Under the pieces are notes generated by a model. The model did no database searches, was not told the DNA's origin, and was given only the letters and a program-made list of their open reading frames with translations. From Echinococcus granulosus (lineage: Eukaryota; Platyhelminthes; Cestoda; Cyclophyllidea; Taeniidae): 41,929 nt of DNA. The stretch lies in NCBI RefSeq assembly GCF_000524195.1, contig NW_020170455.1, positions 267,778 to 309,706 of the forward strand, read 5' to 3'. Of the stretch, positions 12,715-21,812 are shown piece after piece; the first letter of the stretch is position 1, and each line of letters starts with the position of its first letter. Both the position numbers and the translations under genes were made by a program.

Positions 12715-12905
12715 TGTAATACGTTCGATGCTGGTTCAGCGGTCGGTTTTAGTAGAGGGCAACTTTGTCTTAGGGACTGTAACCCTCAGAGTGGGCTGGC
12801 CTTCGTGCCATGTCAGTAAGCCTAATATCTTCTGCTTGTCGAGTGTATTTATTCTACCCAAATATTATGCCTTTCTTCGCCTTTAGGGAAGTCGCAGAGC
12901 CTTAT
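12715..12905 (+). repeat. Decayed TRIM-type LTR, right copy
   Basis: Starts tgtaatacg exactly like the intact LTR, continues through gtgggctggcc and gccatgtcagtaagcc, and ends near agggaagtcgcagagcc where the intact LTR has agggagtcttgggacgctaca. The terminal CA is lost. Confidence 0.6.
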
Positions 12906-13504
12906 GGCCTCTCTACCAAAACCGTGAGTAATGCAAACAACCAACGCATTGCAATACAGCTACCAAATCAGTTTTGAATAAATTATGGGGTTACATAAAG
13001 TCAGAGACAGGTTACAAAAGCTTTAAATGTAAAGTTAGCTAAGCCGTTTGATAGCGTAGAAGCTTCTTTGTCTTTGAAATAGTTTTCAATCCTCCTAATT
13101 ATTGGGTGAATTAACTCTACCACGGATGAAATAATTTGACGATTCAAAATTTTCCCTCACTAGGAGCCCAAAATAAGGGTACTGAATAGTCAATGCGATA
13201 AACATACTGAAATTATGCGAATGAAGAAAAACAATACCGTACAGGCGCAAATTCCACTCGTTAATCTATGAGCCTTGTCCGGCATTTCCTTTCATCTCAT
13301 TGGGTAGTTTTCGCATTACTCTATGAAAAGGTGTGCTAGACATTAATGTTTACAGGGAATACCGGTCTTATATGGATAAAATTAACCAATTGTATTACTT
13401 AGTAGTCTCTGTGCACATCCCAACTTCGCCAATAGTTTGTTGCGTAGCTTAAGTGATCAAAACGTAGATGCAATGAAAGGATACTGCAGAATCCGGCCAG
13501 AAAA
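12906..13504. other. Spacer upstream of WWOX
   Basis: AT-rich with no coding segment. An AG at the end of ccggccag sits just before the WWOX ATG and could be a spliced-leader or 5' UTR acceptor; this is a guess. Confidence 0.3.
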
Positions 13505-14996
13505 ATGTTCGACTCTGATTGTGAAGACGTCCTTCCTTTGGACTGGCAGGCAGAGGTAGATGAGGAGAACGGCGTGTGTTACAAAAAGTAGCTACCTCCA
13601 TACAGCTAGTTAGTGTTTGTAGTCTGAAATCCGGGACTGTAGTTAATCGCCACCCTCTCATAGGGGCGAAACTATTTCTTCCACCCATGCCCAAACATTG
13701 GCTAAAAGTCACAACTGACCAGGAATGCAGCGTTTTCATCAAGTAAGAGATCTCCCTTTAGTGCATCTTTAAGTTTAAAAACGGGAGCCCAGAGTTATGC
13801 TGATCCCCGCTTGGCATTACCCCTCTTGAGAACTCCTGGAGGCAACCCGACCCAGTATCCCAAATTTGACGACCTATCGACAATCGCTGAGGTAAATGGA
13901 TTAATATGCACCATTCTTAGGTTCTTAATGACTGTGACGTCCCTGGAAAGTACATAATTATACTCGGTGGTACAAGCGGTGTCGGCGCGTACCTCGCAAG
14001 ATCTCTGGCCTCTCGTGGCTCAATAGTCACCTGCCTGTCACGAAACCCACCCTCGGGTAGATGGTTTGGTTTCCCTTATACTAACCCCCTCCCTTCACCA
14101 TCTAACGGCTCCCTTTTCTGGACCCACCTCGACCTCAGCTCCATGCAATCCATCTTCGGTTTTGCTGAAGTAACTATAACTACTAATATGATCCGATTAG
14201 ATGTATAATAAGACGTCCTGGCCGGTTCACTCTCTTGTCCTTGCGGCTGCGACCCTTCCCGAATCCTTTGAAAACCAAAAGTCTACTGACGGCTTCGATC
14301 GTGTCGTGCAGGTTAATTTGCTCTCTCAAGTTCTCTTGGTCCGTCTGCTGCAACATCGTCTCAACGAAGCCACCAGGTCAACAGTGGTCTTTGTCTCCTG
14401 TGAAGCTCTACGGTACCCTGCATTTTTAGATGACACGACTCTTTTCGCAGGGCGACAAACATAGCCGAAGTGGACGACGTCTACCCAGCACTTGAACCTC
14501 TCCGTTCCTCCTATTCGGATATCTGCGGGCGTGTCCAACTCTATGCCAATACAAAATTTCTTCAGGTTCTCTTTGCTCTGGCATTCCGAGAATTCCTTCA
14601 ACGACGCAAGAGGCGATATCCCTTGATCTCGGTCTGTTCCCCAGGCAACTTGATTCGGCGAAGCAAGCTCATCTCCTCTGCTAGTTGGACGCGTTGGTGG
14701 TGGTTGAAGTGCCTTCGCCTCTTAGCCTACCCCCTTTCCAAAAGTATGGTTAGTGAACCGATTGACTGACTGTTTCCGCTACTACCTAGGAATGCTCTGC
14801 CGCCACACTTGCTTTATGCGCCCTTCACTACGGTACTGATACGTCTCGAGGTAGGAAGAATGACAGCCCCTACTTCAATGGATGCATTCCGGTCTCGTTA
14901 CCGGAGGCAGCACTTGACCCAGAAATGACTCGGGCTACCTGGACACATGTTAATGCACTGCTGGAAGAGAGATTTCAACTGCCGTCATGGAGATAA
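13505..14996 (+). CDS. WWOX: WW domain-containing oxidoreductase, 7 exons
   Basis: Exons: 13505-13587, 13723-13742, 13788-13891, 13921-14169, 14201-14412, 14451-14748, 14790-14996; about 390 residues (human WWOX 414). The N-terminus reads DSDCEDVLPLDW, the start of WWOX WW1, and a little further QSYADPRLAL, the end of WWOX WW2. A short-chain dehydrogenase domain follows: NAD(P)-binding GGTSGVG (about residue 90), AAAT in place of the usual NNAG, the active-site Ser in VVFVSCEALR, the catalytic YxxxK in YANTK, then CSPGN, LSKSM and SPYFNGCIPV near the C-terminus, all collinear with WWOX. WWOX is a cytosolic, Golgi and mitochondrial redox protein and tumour suppressor that binds PPxY partners through WW1. 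Exon 2 (20 bases) and the acceptor of exon 3 were chosen on phase and are the weak points. It lies on the same strand as TRPM, 1.6 kb downstream. Confidence 0.88.
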
Positions 14997-15000
14997 TAAA
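14995..15000 (+). terminator. Poly(A) signal overlapping the WWOX stop codon
   Basis: The TAA stop occupies 14994-14996 and AATAAA begins inside it. If used, the 3' UTR would be only about 15-30 bases. Confidence 0.5.
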
Positions 15001-16161
15001 CATTTGGACTCGATCTATTAACTTGGATTGCGAAAACAAGGGTTCATTTACACTGACTACTGTATCCAGACTACGGATATAAGGGTTCATTAATACACCA
15101 GGATGTGCCGATTATCGTCTTGGTGTCCAAGGTGCAATAACATCTGCGTAGTAGGTCTCCACTAGAAGTAATAGGAAATAACAGTTAGATGCCAGCGATA
15201 TCATCGGTAAAAAGGCTTTTTATTGGTGAGGCCAGAATAATAGGGAATAAAAGGGCTTCTTGATTCTTGCCCCCCTTAGCCACTTTCAAAGCAGTAGGGG
15301 GCGCATGGGAGTGCACATTTGCCTCCGGCAGTGTGCAGGGAAGAAGATGGTCTCAATTTTGCAATTAGCAGACTAATTTGTCTCAGATAACATCAGTTCT
15401 GGACTGTGGTTACGTGATAAATATTCGCACAGCGCTAAAAATCACATGTCTGAACTATCAATAAGAAAAGCCGTTCAGCTAAGCATCCGTATATATGGCA
15501 GCAAAAACTATTACCTTGTTTGGGAACTCGCTCAGGGAACATGGACTTGTAGTGTTCAATGGCGAGTAGTCGCGTTCTTTTCCGATGCAGCAATATACGT
15601 TCAATGACTCTTCCAAATGCATACATCAGGAGAGCCGAGGGGATTGTCCTATAGAGTTCTTATGCGCTGATATTAAAGCGACTCGTATGTTACTTGCATA
15701 AAAAGGACGTTTACCGTAGATATTCGCTGTAAAATTCACCGCAACAGCAACAGCGGCCAGAGCCTCGGAGATCATCGTTGCACACTAAGAATGGAATTCG
15801 CGTTGAAGCATCATGAACATCTTACAAGGCGCAAAGGCTAGAAAGATGAGCAGCAATTAAAAATTTTCACAGTTTCGCCTTTCTTTTAAAGTACTTCTTG
15901 GATTCTACATTTTAAACAATTGCTTCTGTCCAATCAGTTACGAAAATCATTTCTTATGGGCATAAAAAGCGGCAGGAGGTTGCTCAATTAGAACCTTGAA
16001 AAATTTTATATTTCGTAGTAGTTATAGCATAAAGTTATACGTTTTTAAAGCACATTTGCATGTTATTCTAACTTTTATGGAAGATACTGTTGAACAGCAG
16101 CCAGATTTTACCATGAAAGCTAATTCCCCAAGACTTCCATGAAGAAGAAGGAAGACACAAT
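15001..16161. other. Intergenic, nothing recognised
   Basis: AT-rich sequence with short chance frames only, ending at the target duplication of the TRIM insertion. Confidence 0.4.
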
Positions 16162-16291
16162 TGTAATACGATGGTGGTTTGTCCCTTGGTTCCGGTGAGG
16201 CGCCACTTTTGGACTTCGAATTAGCCCCCTTCTACCTCGCTGGGTGGGCTGGCCTTTTGGGCCATGTCAATAGCCCGGACACCTTCTCCGT
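16162..16291 (+). repeat. Left LTR of the TRIM-like element, first 130 bases
   Basis: Runs from tgtaatacg to caccttctccgt and then into the gap. From 16181 it matches the right copy almost base for base (cttgg against ctcgg early on), which points to recent insertion. Confidence 0.85.
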
Positions 16292-16391
16292 NNNNNNNNN
16301 NNNNNNNNNNNNNNNNNNNNNNNNNNNNNNNNNNNNNNNNNNNNNNNNNNNNNNNNNNNNNNNNNNNNNNNNNNNNNNNNNNNNNNNNNNN
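16292..16391. other. Assembly gap, 100 N
   Basis: Exactly 100 unknown bases, the usual placeholder for a gap of unknown size. It falls between two near-identical LTR copies, so the true missing length is set by the element and not by the N count. Confidence 0.95.
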
Positions 16392-16570
16392 GTCCCTCGG
16401 TTCCGGTGAGGCGCCACTTTTGGACTTCGAATTAGCCCCCTTCTACCTCGCTGGGTGGGCTGGCCTTTTGGGCCATGTCAATAGCCCGGACACCTTCTCC
16501 GTGCTGAATATATATATTCTGACCGAGTATTGTGTCTTCTTTCGTCTTAAGGGAGTCTTGGGACGCTACA
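16392..16570 (+). repeat. Right LTR of the TRIM-like element
   Basis: 179 visible bases from gtccctcgg to ggacgctaca; its first 19 bases lie in the gap. Includes gggctggccttttgggcc and an AT run near 16507 that could serve as a promoter TATA element. Confidence 0.85.
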
Positions 16571-16574
16571 CAAT

Positions 16575-18115
16575 AATCGTGCAGATAATACATGTTATCG
16601 ACGTACAATGAGTCCTAAAACTACTAACTTGGCCCAAAGGCTAGTCTATTTAAAAAGGATACAACATCAGAGACTCAAGTCGTCCCCTATTCTTAAACTA
16701 AATGTTAGACAAACAACCAACAGATTACATAGCCTGTCCCCCCTTTTAAGCGTCACCCCGACACTGTTTTGGATCATGCTTCCACGTCAGTCATCGCAGC
16801 ATAATCAGTGCTGTATGGAAACACCCACGAGCCAACCGTGCCAGTCATCGAATTTCCATGAAAACTAGAAGACACTTCACCGCAATTTCACAGATCCCCT
16901 TGGCGATTCTACTACACCCAAAGTTTTGTCCTGCATGAAAAAAGGATTTAAGAATGGAACAAGTTGTTGGACATCGCGCGTGTCCAAAGTCAGTCGCAGG
17001 AACACTAGCCTAGAAGCAGAATCGAATAACTAAGGGTGATGTAAGGAATAGTTCCATTAAAATAAGGTTTCTTTTTTATTTCCCTTTGGCATTTTTTTTG
17101 CACTTCAAACTCTTACATCTGCATCTATTCATATGAGATTTATCCAGCTATTTGGAAAGTGGAGGAGGTATTACCAATTCACTTAAATAACAGCATACTG
17201 GAACAATCAACAACTCCACAACAAATTTTCATGGATAGTCTATGGCAATTTTGCTGTATTAGTCGATAGCAATAATTAAAATCACGAAACAGGGATGGTA
17301 GCCGAAGGCAGACGTCATTTTACCCTTTTATTAGAGCCATCACATTTTCACTTATCTGCAGCATATAGCTTCTTCGTTCATGGTAAGACTTATTACGCAG
17401 AAGTAAAAATCTCTTAAATTGCATTTTAGGATAGGGTTTAGTTTTAGCTGCTACCACTTCTGTATCCCAAGACGAAAGAAAACATAAAACTGGAGCAGGT
17501 CATATTTTGGTGAAGTACAAGTCGGCTTGAAGCTACTGGCATACCCTTAATGCCGTAAAAACGGGACTTAAACCAGCAGTTAATATGGTACAATTACAAC
17601 AAACACGTGTGAAATTTCGGTTAACGTTTTTATGATACCTTAATTATGTATTTTTCACTGTGTTTTGATTATGCTGGTACTTATGGCTTCATCATCAGAA
17701 TATTCCTTTGGGTTGCAGGACGTTAACGCCACAGCCCAGAGTTTCGATTCGAATCCTTGCCTGCTCTATGAAGGGAGCAGTAAAACATCATAGGTTTTAC
17801 ACTAGAACGTCGTCCATCACAGACATATGCCTTGTTTGGATTAAAGGAAAGGCACAGGGCTATGTAATTTCTTCGTATTTCCTTAAAAGCAACAAAACAG
17901 ATACCCTTGGAATTTGCTGGTTGTTCCTTTGCCTTGTAATTATTCTTTTATAAGTGATAACTGGAGAATTTTCACACTTCACCATATTCTAATGTCAATT
18001 TTTATCAGTTTGCCTCCGCAAAAATTTCTGTATTTTTAGTTCTGCAAAATCCTTTTTTCGTTGAGGCACAAATGGTGACTGTTCATTCATGCGTCTGATG
18101 GTGACATCAAGTAGC
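16575..18115. other. Intergenic, nothing recognised
   Basis: AT-rich, without coding segments that I trust. Open frames at 16608-16868 and 17708-17953 have no recognisable motif or splice context. Confidence 0.4.
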
Positions 18116-18119
18116 ATAG

Positions 18120-18315
18120 TGTAATACAATAGTGGTTTATCCCTCGGTTCTGGTGAGGCGCCACTTTTGTACTTTGAATTAGCCCCCTTGTACCTCGCTG
18201 GGTGGGCTGGCCTTTTGGGCCATGCCAATAGCCCAGACACCTTCTCCGTGCTGAATATATGTATTCTGCCCGAGTCTTGTCTTCTTTCGTCTTCAGGGAG
18301 TCTCGGGACGCTACA
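18120..18315 (+). mobile_element. Solo LTR of the same TRIM-like family
   Basis: 196 bases, from TGTAATACAATAG to GACGCTACA, closely matching the LTR at 16392-16570 along its length. It is flanked by ATAG on both sides (18116-18119 and 18316-18319), a clean 4-base target duplication, so a full element inserted here and later recombined down to one LTR. Confidence 0.85.
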
Positions 18316-18319
18316 ATAG

Positions 18320-18857
18320 ACTATGCATACTTTAACATGTGTCTTTTTAGTGGTGGAGTTTCCTAAGATTTGCCTTTATTTTTTTTAAATTTTTGCAAAA
18401 CCTACTATCTGTTAATAACTTTATGATGTTGTATTCAATGCTTTCATTCCCGGTAACTTTTGCGCTATTCCAGAAGTTTCCCTTAGTACTTTGCTCATTC
18501 ATACAAGCTACTTCGTTTGAAGTGGGTAATAATTAACCAAGTAATATTGTAAATGAACTCACTTTAGGACAGCCGATCTTAGGCATGGGAATTTTTATAA
18601 CATTTCGTAATAATTCTGCAGCAGTTTTTTGCTGTACGTTTAGTGACCGCAACAGGCGTTAAACACAAAGTTTTTGTTAATATGTGCTTTACTCAATGGA
18701 TTCTTTGGTGGTTTTATTTAAGTTTTTTAAGTGATAGTCACTCTCAATACAATTAGTTGAAACGCATTTGTACCCTTTATTTTAGGCCGCCACTTTTGAA
18801 CTCGTGTTAATCTTTCAGCTTAATTAAGCTGTTCTCAACTCTACCTCATTCTGCATA
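18320..18857. other. Upstream region of the SGF11-like gene
   Basis: AT-rich and non-coding. An AG after cttt at about 18818 lies 40 bases before the ATG and could be a 5' UTR or spliced-leader acceptor. Confidence 0.3.
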
Positions 18858-19615
18858 ATGGGTGAAAACGATGCGGCTATTTATAGTGTTGTTAATGAGT
18901 TAATCGATTCATGCATCATGGACGATATCTTACATCTTCACCGAGCAATTAAATTAGGTTACTCTCATTTAATCCTTGCTGACTCGGAGGATGTTGATGG
19001 TGGAGAAAGTGATTCCGCTACCCTCCACTCCTCTTCCAGATCGGATCCAGTAAATAGGTCTTCGGCTTGTTGTCGTTGCGTCAAATGTCATTGCAAAGTG
19101 GCGGCGACTCGGTATGCCTCCCATCTCTCCAATTGCATGGGTCTTGGACGAAACAGCTCTCGAAGAGCAAATAAGTACGTAAATCGTAGATGGCCTATTG
19201 ATTATGGTTGATAATACCTAATTGTGACTTACTTATCTTTAGGCGCATAGCTGAACAACAACGTTTTGAGGACTCGGATGATGTTGATGATGCCCACTAT
19301 TTGGATCACAGTCCCATGTCATCTTCTGGTCACAAACACGACTACCCATCGCTTAGCAATTACCCCAAAAATCAAAGTTCAGGCTTTCCCTCTCGAGCCT
19401 CGAAGAATAATAATGTGAAGATTAGTGGGTTGTCTACTAAATCCTCCAATGGCAGGAATGCAAACAACTCTCTTCCCGCTGAGCCCGTGTTCGAAAAGAC
19501 AGACTCCTTTGACAGCATTTCCTTCTCCTGTGATGATGATGAGAGCAACTCTTCGGAGGCCACTAGACGTTCTGGTGTTTCACGAATCAGGCGGCACCAG
19601 AAGCTGCACGTCTAA
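18858..19615 (+). CDS. ATXN7L3: SAGA deubiquitinase-module zinc-finger subunit (SGF11/ATXN7L3 family)
   Basis: Exons 18858-19174 and 19243-19615, joined in phase across a 68-base intron (donor gtacgt, acceptor ctttag), 229 residues. Residues about 5-40 (YSVVNELIDSC, HRAIKLGY) match the N-terminal helix by which Sgf11/ATXN7L3 packs into the deubiquitinase module. Residues about 70-105 form the family zinc finger: CVKC, then 11 residues to His, then LSNC, followed by the hallmark MGLGRNSSR. The rest is Ser/Asn/Asp-rich and disordered. The protein should sit in the nucleus and anchor the Usp22-type protease that removes ubiquitin from H2B. The long SCA7 domain of vertebrate ATXN7L3 is absent, so the protein is closer in plan to fly Sgf11. 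The start was chosen because it gives the conserved N-terminal helix. Confidence 0.85.
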
Positions 19616-19982
19616 ACCTGTGTTTATTCACATCTTTCTTTTCTACTCCTCTCCCTCACGTCCTATCGATCGACCGTTGTCTTTCTAGAGGGTAGTATTT
19701 AGTACTTTAATCAGGCATTTTGTACACATTTTATGAATGCGAAATCCAATACTTCGGAGGTCCTGTCTAACGTCGTCTTGGTTGCAGTTCCTTCTAAGTT
19801 TATATTGTTAATGTGGGAACTGGAAGCCCGAAAAAGTAGGAAGCTTTCACTTGTGCTTTTTTGTAAACAACAACAACGCCGACAGGTGCTGTTCTTTACC
19901 TGGATAGACTTGTACTGATTTCGTTTTGCGTTCTTGTTGTGACTTTGAATCGTGTCAAATCTGCCGGCTTCCAAGTTATTTG

Positions 19983-19988
19983 AATAAA
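19983..19988 (+). terminator. Poly(A) signal AATAAA of the SGF11-like gene
   Basis: First AATAAA after the stop codon, about 370 bases downstream. Confidence 0.4.
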
Positions 19989-21812
19989 TAATTGACGATT
20001 TGGAGTGCGTTTGCACGTGTCTTCTGTTCTGTTGCTTTAAGCCGTGATAGGGCGAAATGCTTTATAAATGCGACTAAAGCGTAGTTACGATTACACTTTC
20101 TAAGTAGATTGTGACTCTGTTTGCTCTTTTTGCATGTTAATTTATTTTAATCAAAGACTCCCATTCTATCATTCCGGAATAAGAGCTGTGAGTATTAATA
20201 GCCAGGCATAGTTAGCTTGTAATTGTCTATAATCCTCCATTCTTATGGGAATCGCCACCATGACGCAAGTCATAATCGACTCCTAAGCATTTAGCCACTT
20301 TCTGATCAGTACCCGTTGGAAAATCAGTCCTGGCGGTACACCCGTGCAATGGTTTCGCCTGAATAGATTGTAACGATGTGCGTCTTTCGGTTACGATAGA
20401 AGGAATACTGACTTTTTGTCGACCAACTTTGTTTCAGCAGAACTTTGCTTTTGCTTCATTTTGCCCATTGCTGAGGGGGAGGGAGAACGCGTCCCAATTA
20501 GTTCGGAGATTTTCTGTTGGCATTAAAAAAGACCTTTGCATGTATATGCTTCCCTCTGTCTAACCGATACCCGATAACCTTGGAAGTAGATATTTATCGG
20601 CGCAATTACGCTACTCTGAGGTAACTTGCTTCACCACGCCATTCAGCTCCTGTGCATTGGGCAAAAGCAGAAAGCTGCCCTAGTCAACAACATCCAGCGT
20701 CTCCCTGAAATGGTACATACCCGTGAATGATTTTTTTCACCACTCTTGCGAAAGACCGGTTGCTTTTGTGACCTCACGATAGGTCACGCGTCAGTAGAAC
20801 GTTTCGCGCGCCAATTTCCGGCTCACAGAAAAAAACTGCTGAGCTGGAAATGCCCACAAGTGGTGCCGTCGCTAGCATACGTTGGGCATTCTTTGAAGCG
20901 GTTACAATTAAATGCCCTGCCAAGAAACAGCTGAACGTTCGTCCCATAGTGTGTTCGAAATCGACCGCAGGCATTCTCACGTCCGAGTTTTAGATCTGCG
21001 ATTGCTCGACTTCACCGCCACGTGCTGTCGCATGTATCCACTACTACCACCTTGATCAAAATTGTGTGGATTGGCCTGCGGTGCGCGCGCCGGTTACTAC
21101 TGGTACCCGCAAGGCGAACCTATCACGTGTAGTACTGCCAAACCAACTTGACCTGAACTTCCCCCTTATTCTACCCTTTACCAGTGATGGGAAATAAGTG
21201 GTTCCCCACGCATTTCAAACGCTGATGATCATGCTTCAGCAGCAGCTTCAATACTAGACAATCACGCGGCAAAGTAGAACCCTCACATCCCCCAAGCATT
21301 CAACACTTCTAAACACCAGGATCACGCGACGCCAGCAGAAACTGTCCCGCATCGTCACAAAAGGCTGCTCGTGTGCGCAATTGTCTGCGTTGTGATATCA
21401 GTTTGTTTATGTCATAAAACACGAATAAAAAAGCAAGTTTGTAACCTTGCGTCTGTTATGGGAATTGCAGCTTGAAACCTTCTAAGAGGTCTAACCGTTG
21501 ACGCAAGCGAATCCACCAAGCCAGTACTGCGAAGTCGAAAGCCCCCCGCGAGCGGTAAACAGGCAGTGATGAATAGTAGCCCGGACCGCCTCGCGATTTA
21601 GGGAGGAAGGGAGAAAGATAAACGTCAAGCATCGAGAACGCCAACCACGGTGGACTACTACACGAACAAAGTCAGAACGTTTGCAATGGAGGTTTGACAT
21701 AGAAAAAAGGAAAATTAGGGAAAAAATTATTTATGAAAATGTCACTAACACGATAACGGCGAGGATAGGGAAGTGATAGAGCAAGTGGGAGGATGAGCCG
21801 AAGAACAACAAA
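19989..21812. other. Spacer between two convergent gene ends
   Basis: The SGF11-like gene ends from the left and EDC4 from the right. The part from about 20700 to 21660 looks richer in CG dinucleotides than its surroundings and has frames full of stops; it may be an old repeat, but I cannot name it. Confidence 0.35.

Larger units (their letters stand above)
16162..16570 (+). mobile_element. TRIM-like element (small non-autonomous LTR retrotransposon), interrupted by assembly gap
   Basis: Two direct copies of one LTR flank a gap of exactly 100 N. The left LTR starts TGTAATACG at 16162; the right one ends GGACGCTACA at 16570; the outer flanks are CAAT (16158-16161) and CAAT (16571-16574), a 4-base target duplication. 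The LTR begins TG and ends CA as in LTR retroelements and is about 198 bases long. No protein is encoded in the visible part. The lost middle must hold the rest of the left LTR, the internal region and the first 19 bases of the right LTR. By size and lack of genes it fits a terminal-repeat retrotransposon in miniature; identity with the published taeniid family was not checked. Confidence 0.8.

Noticed and set aside
16179..16611. Plus- and minus-strand frames crossing the N gap
   Set aside because: They exist only because N codons contain no stops; the visible part is LTR sequence.
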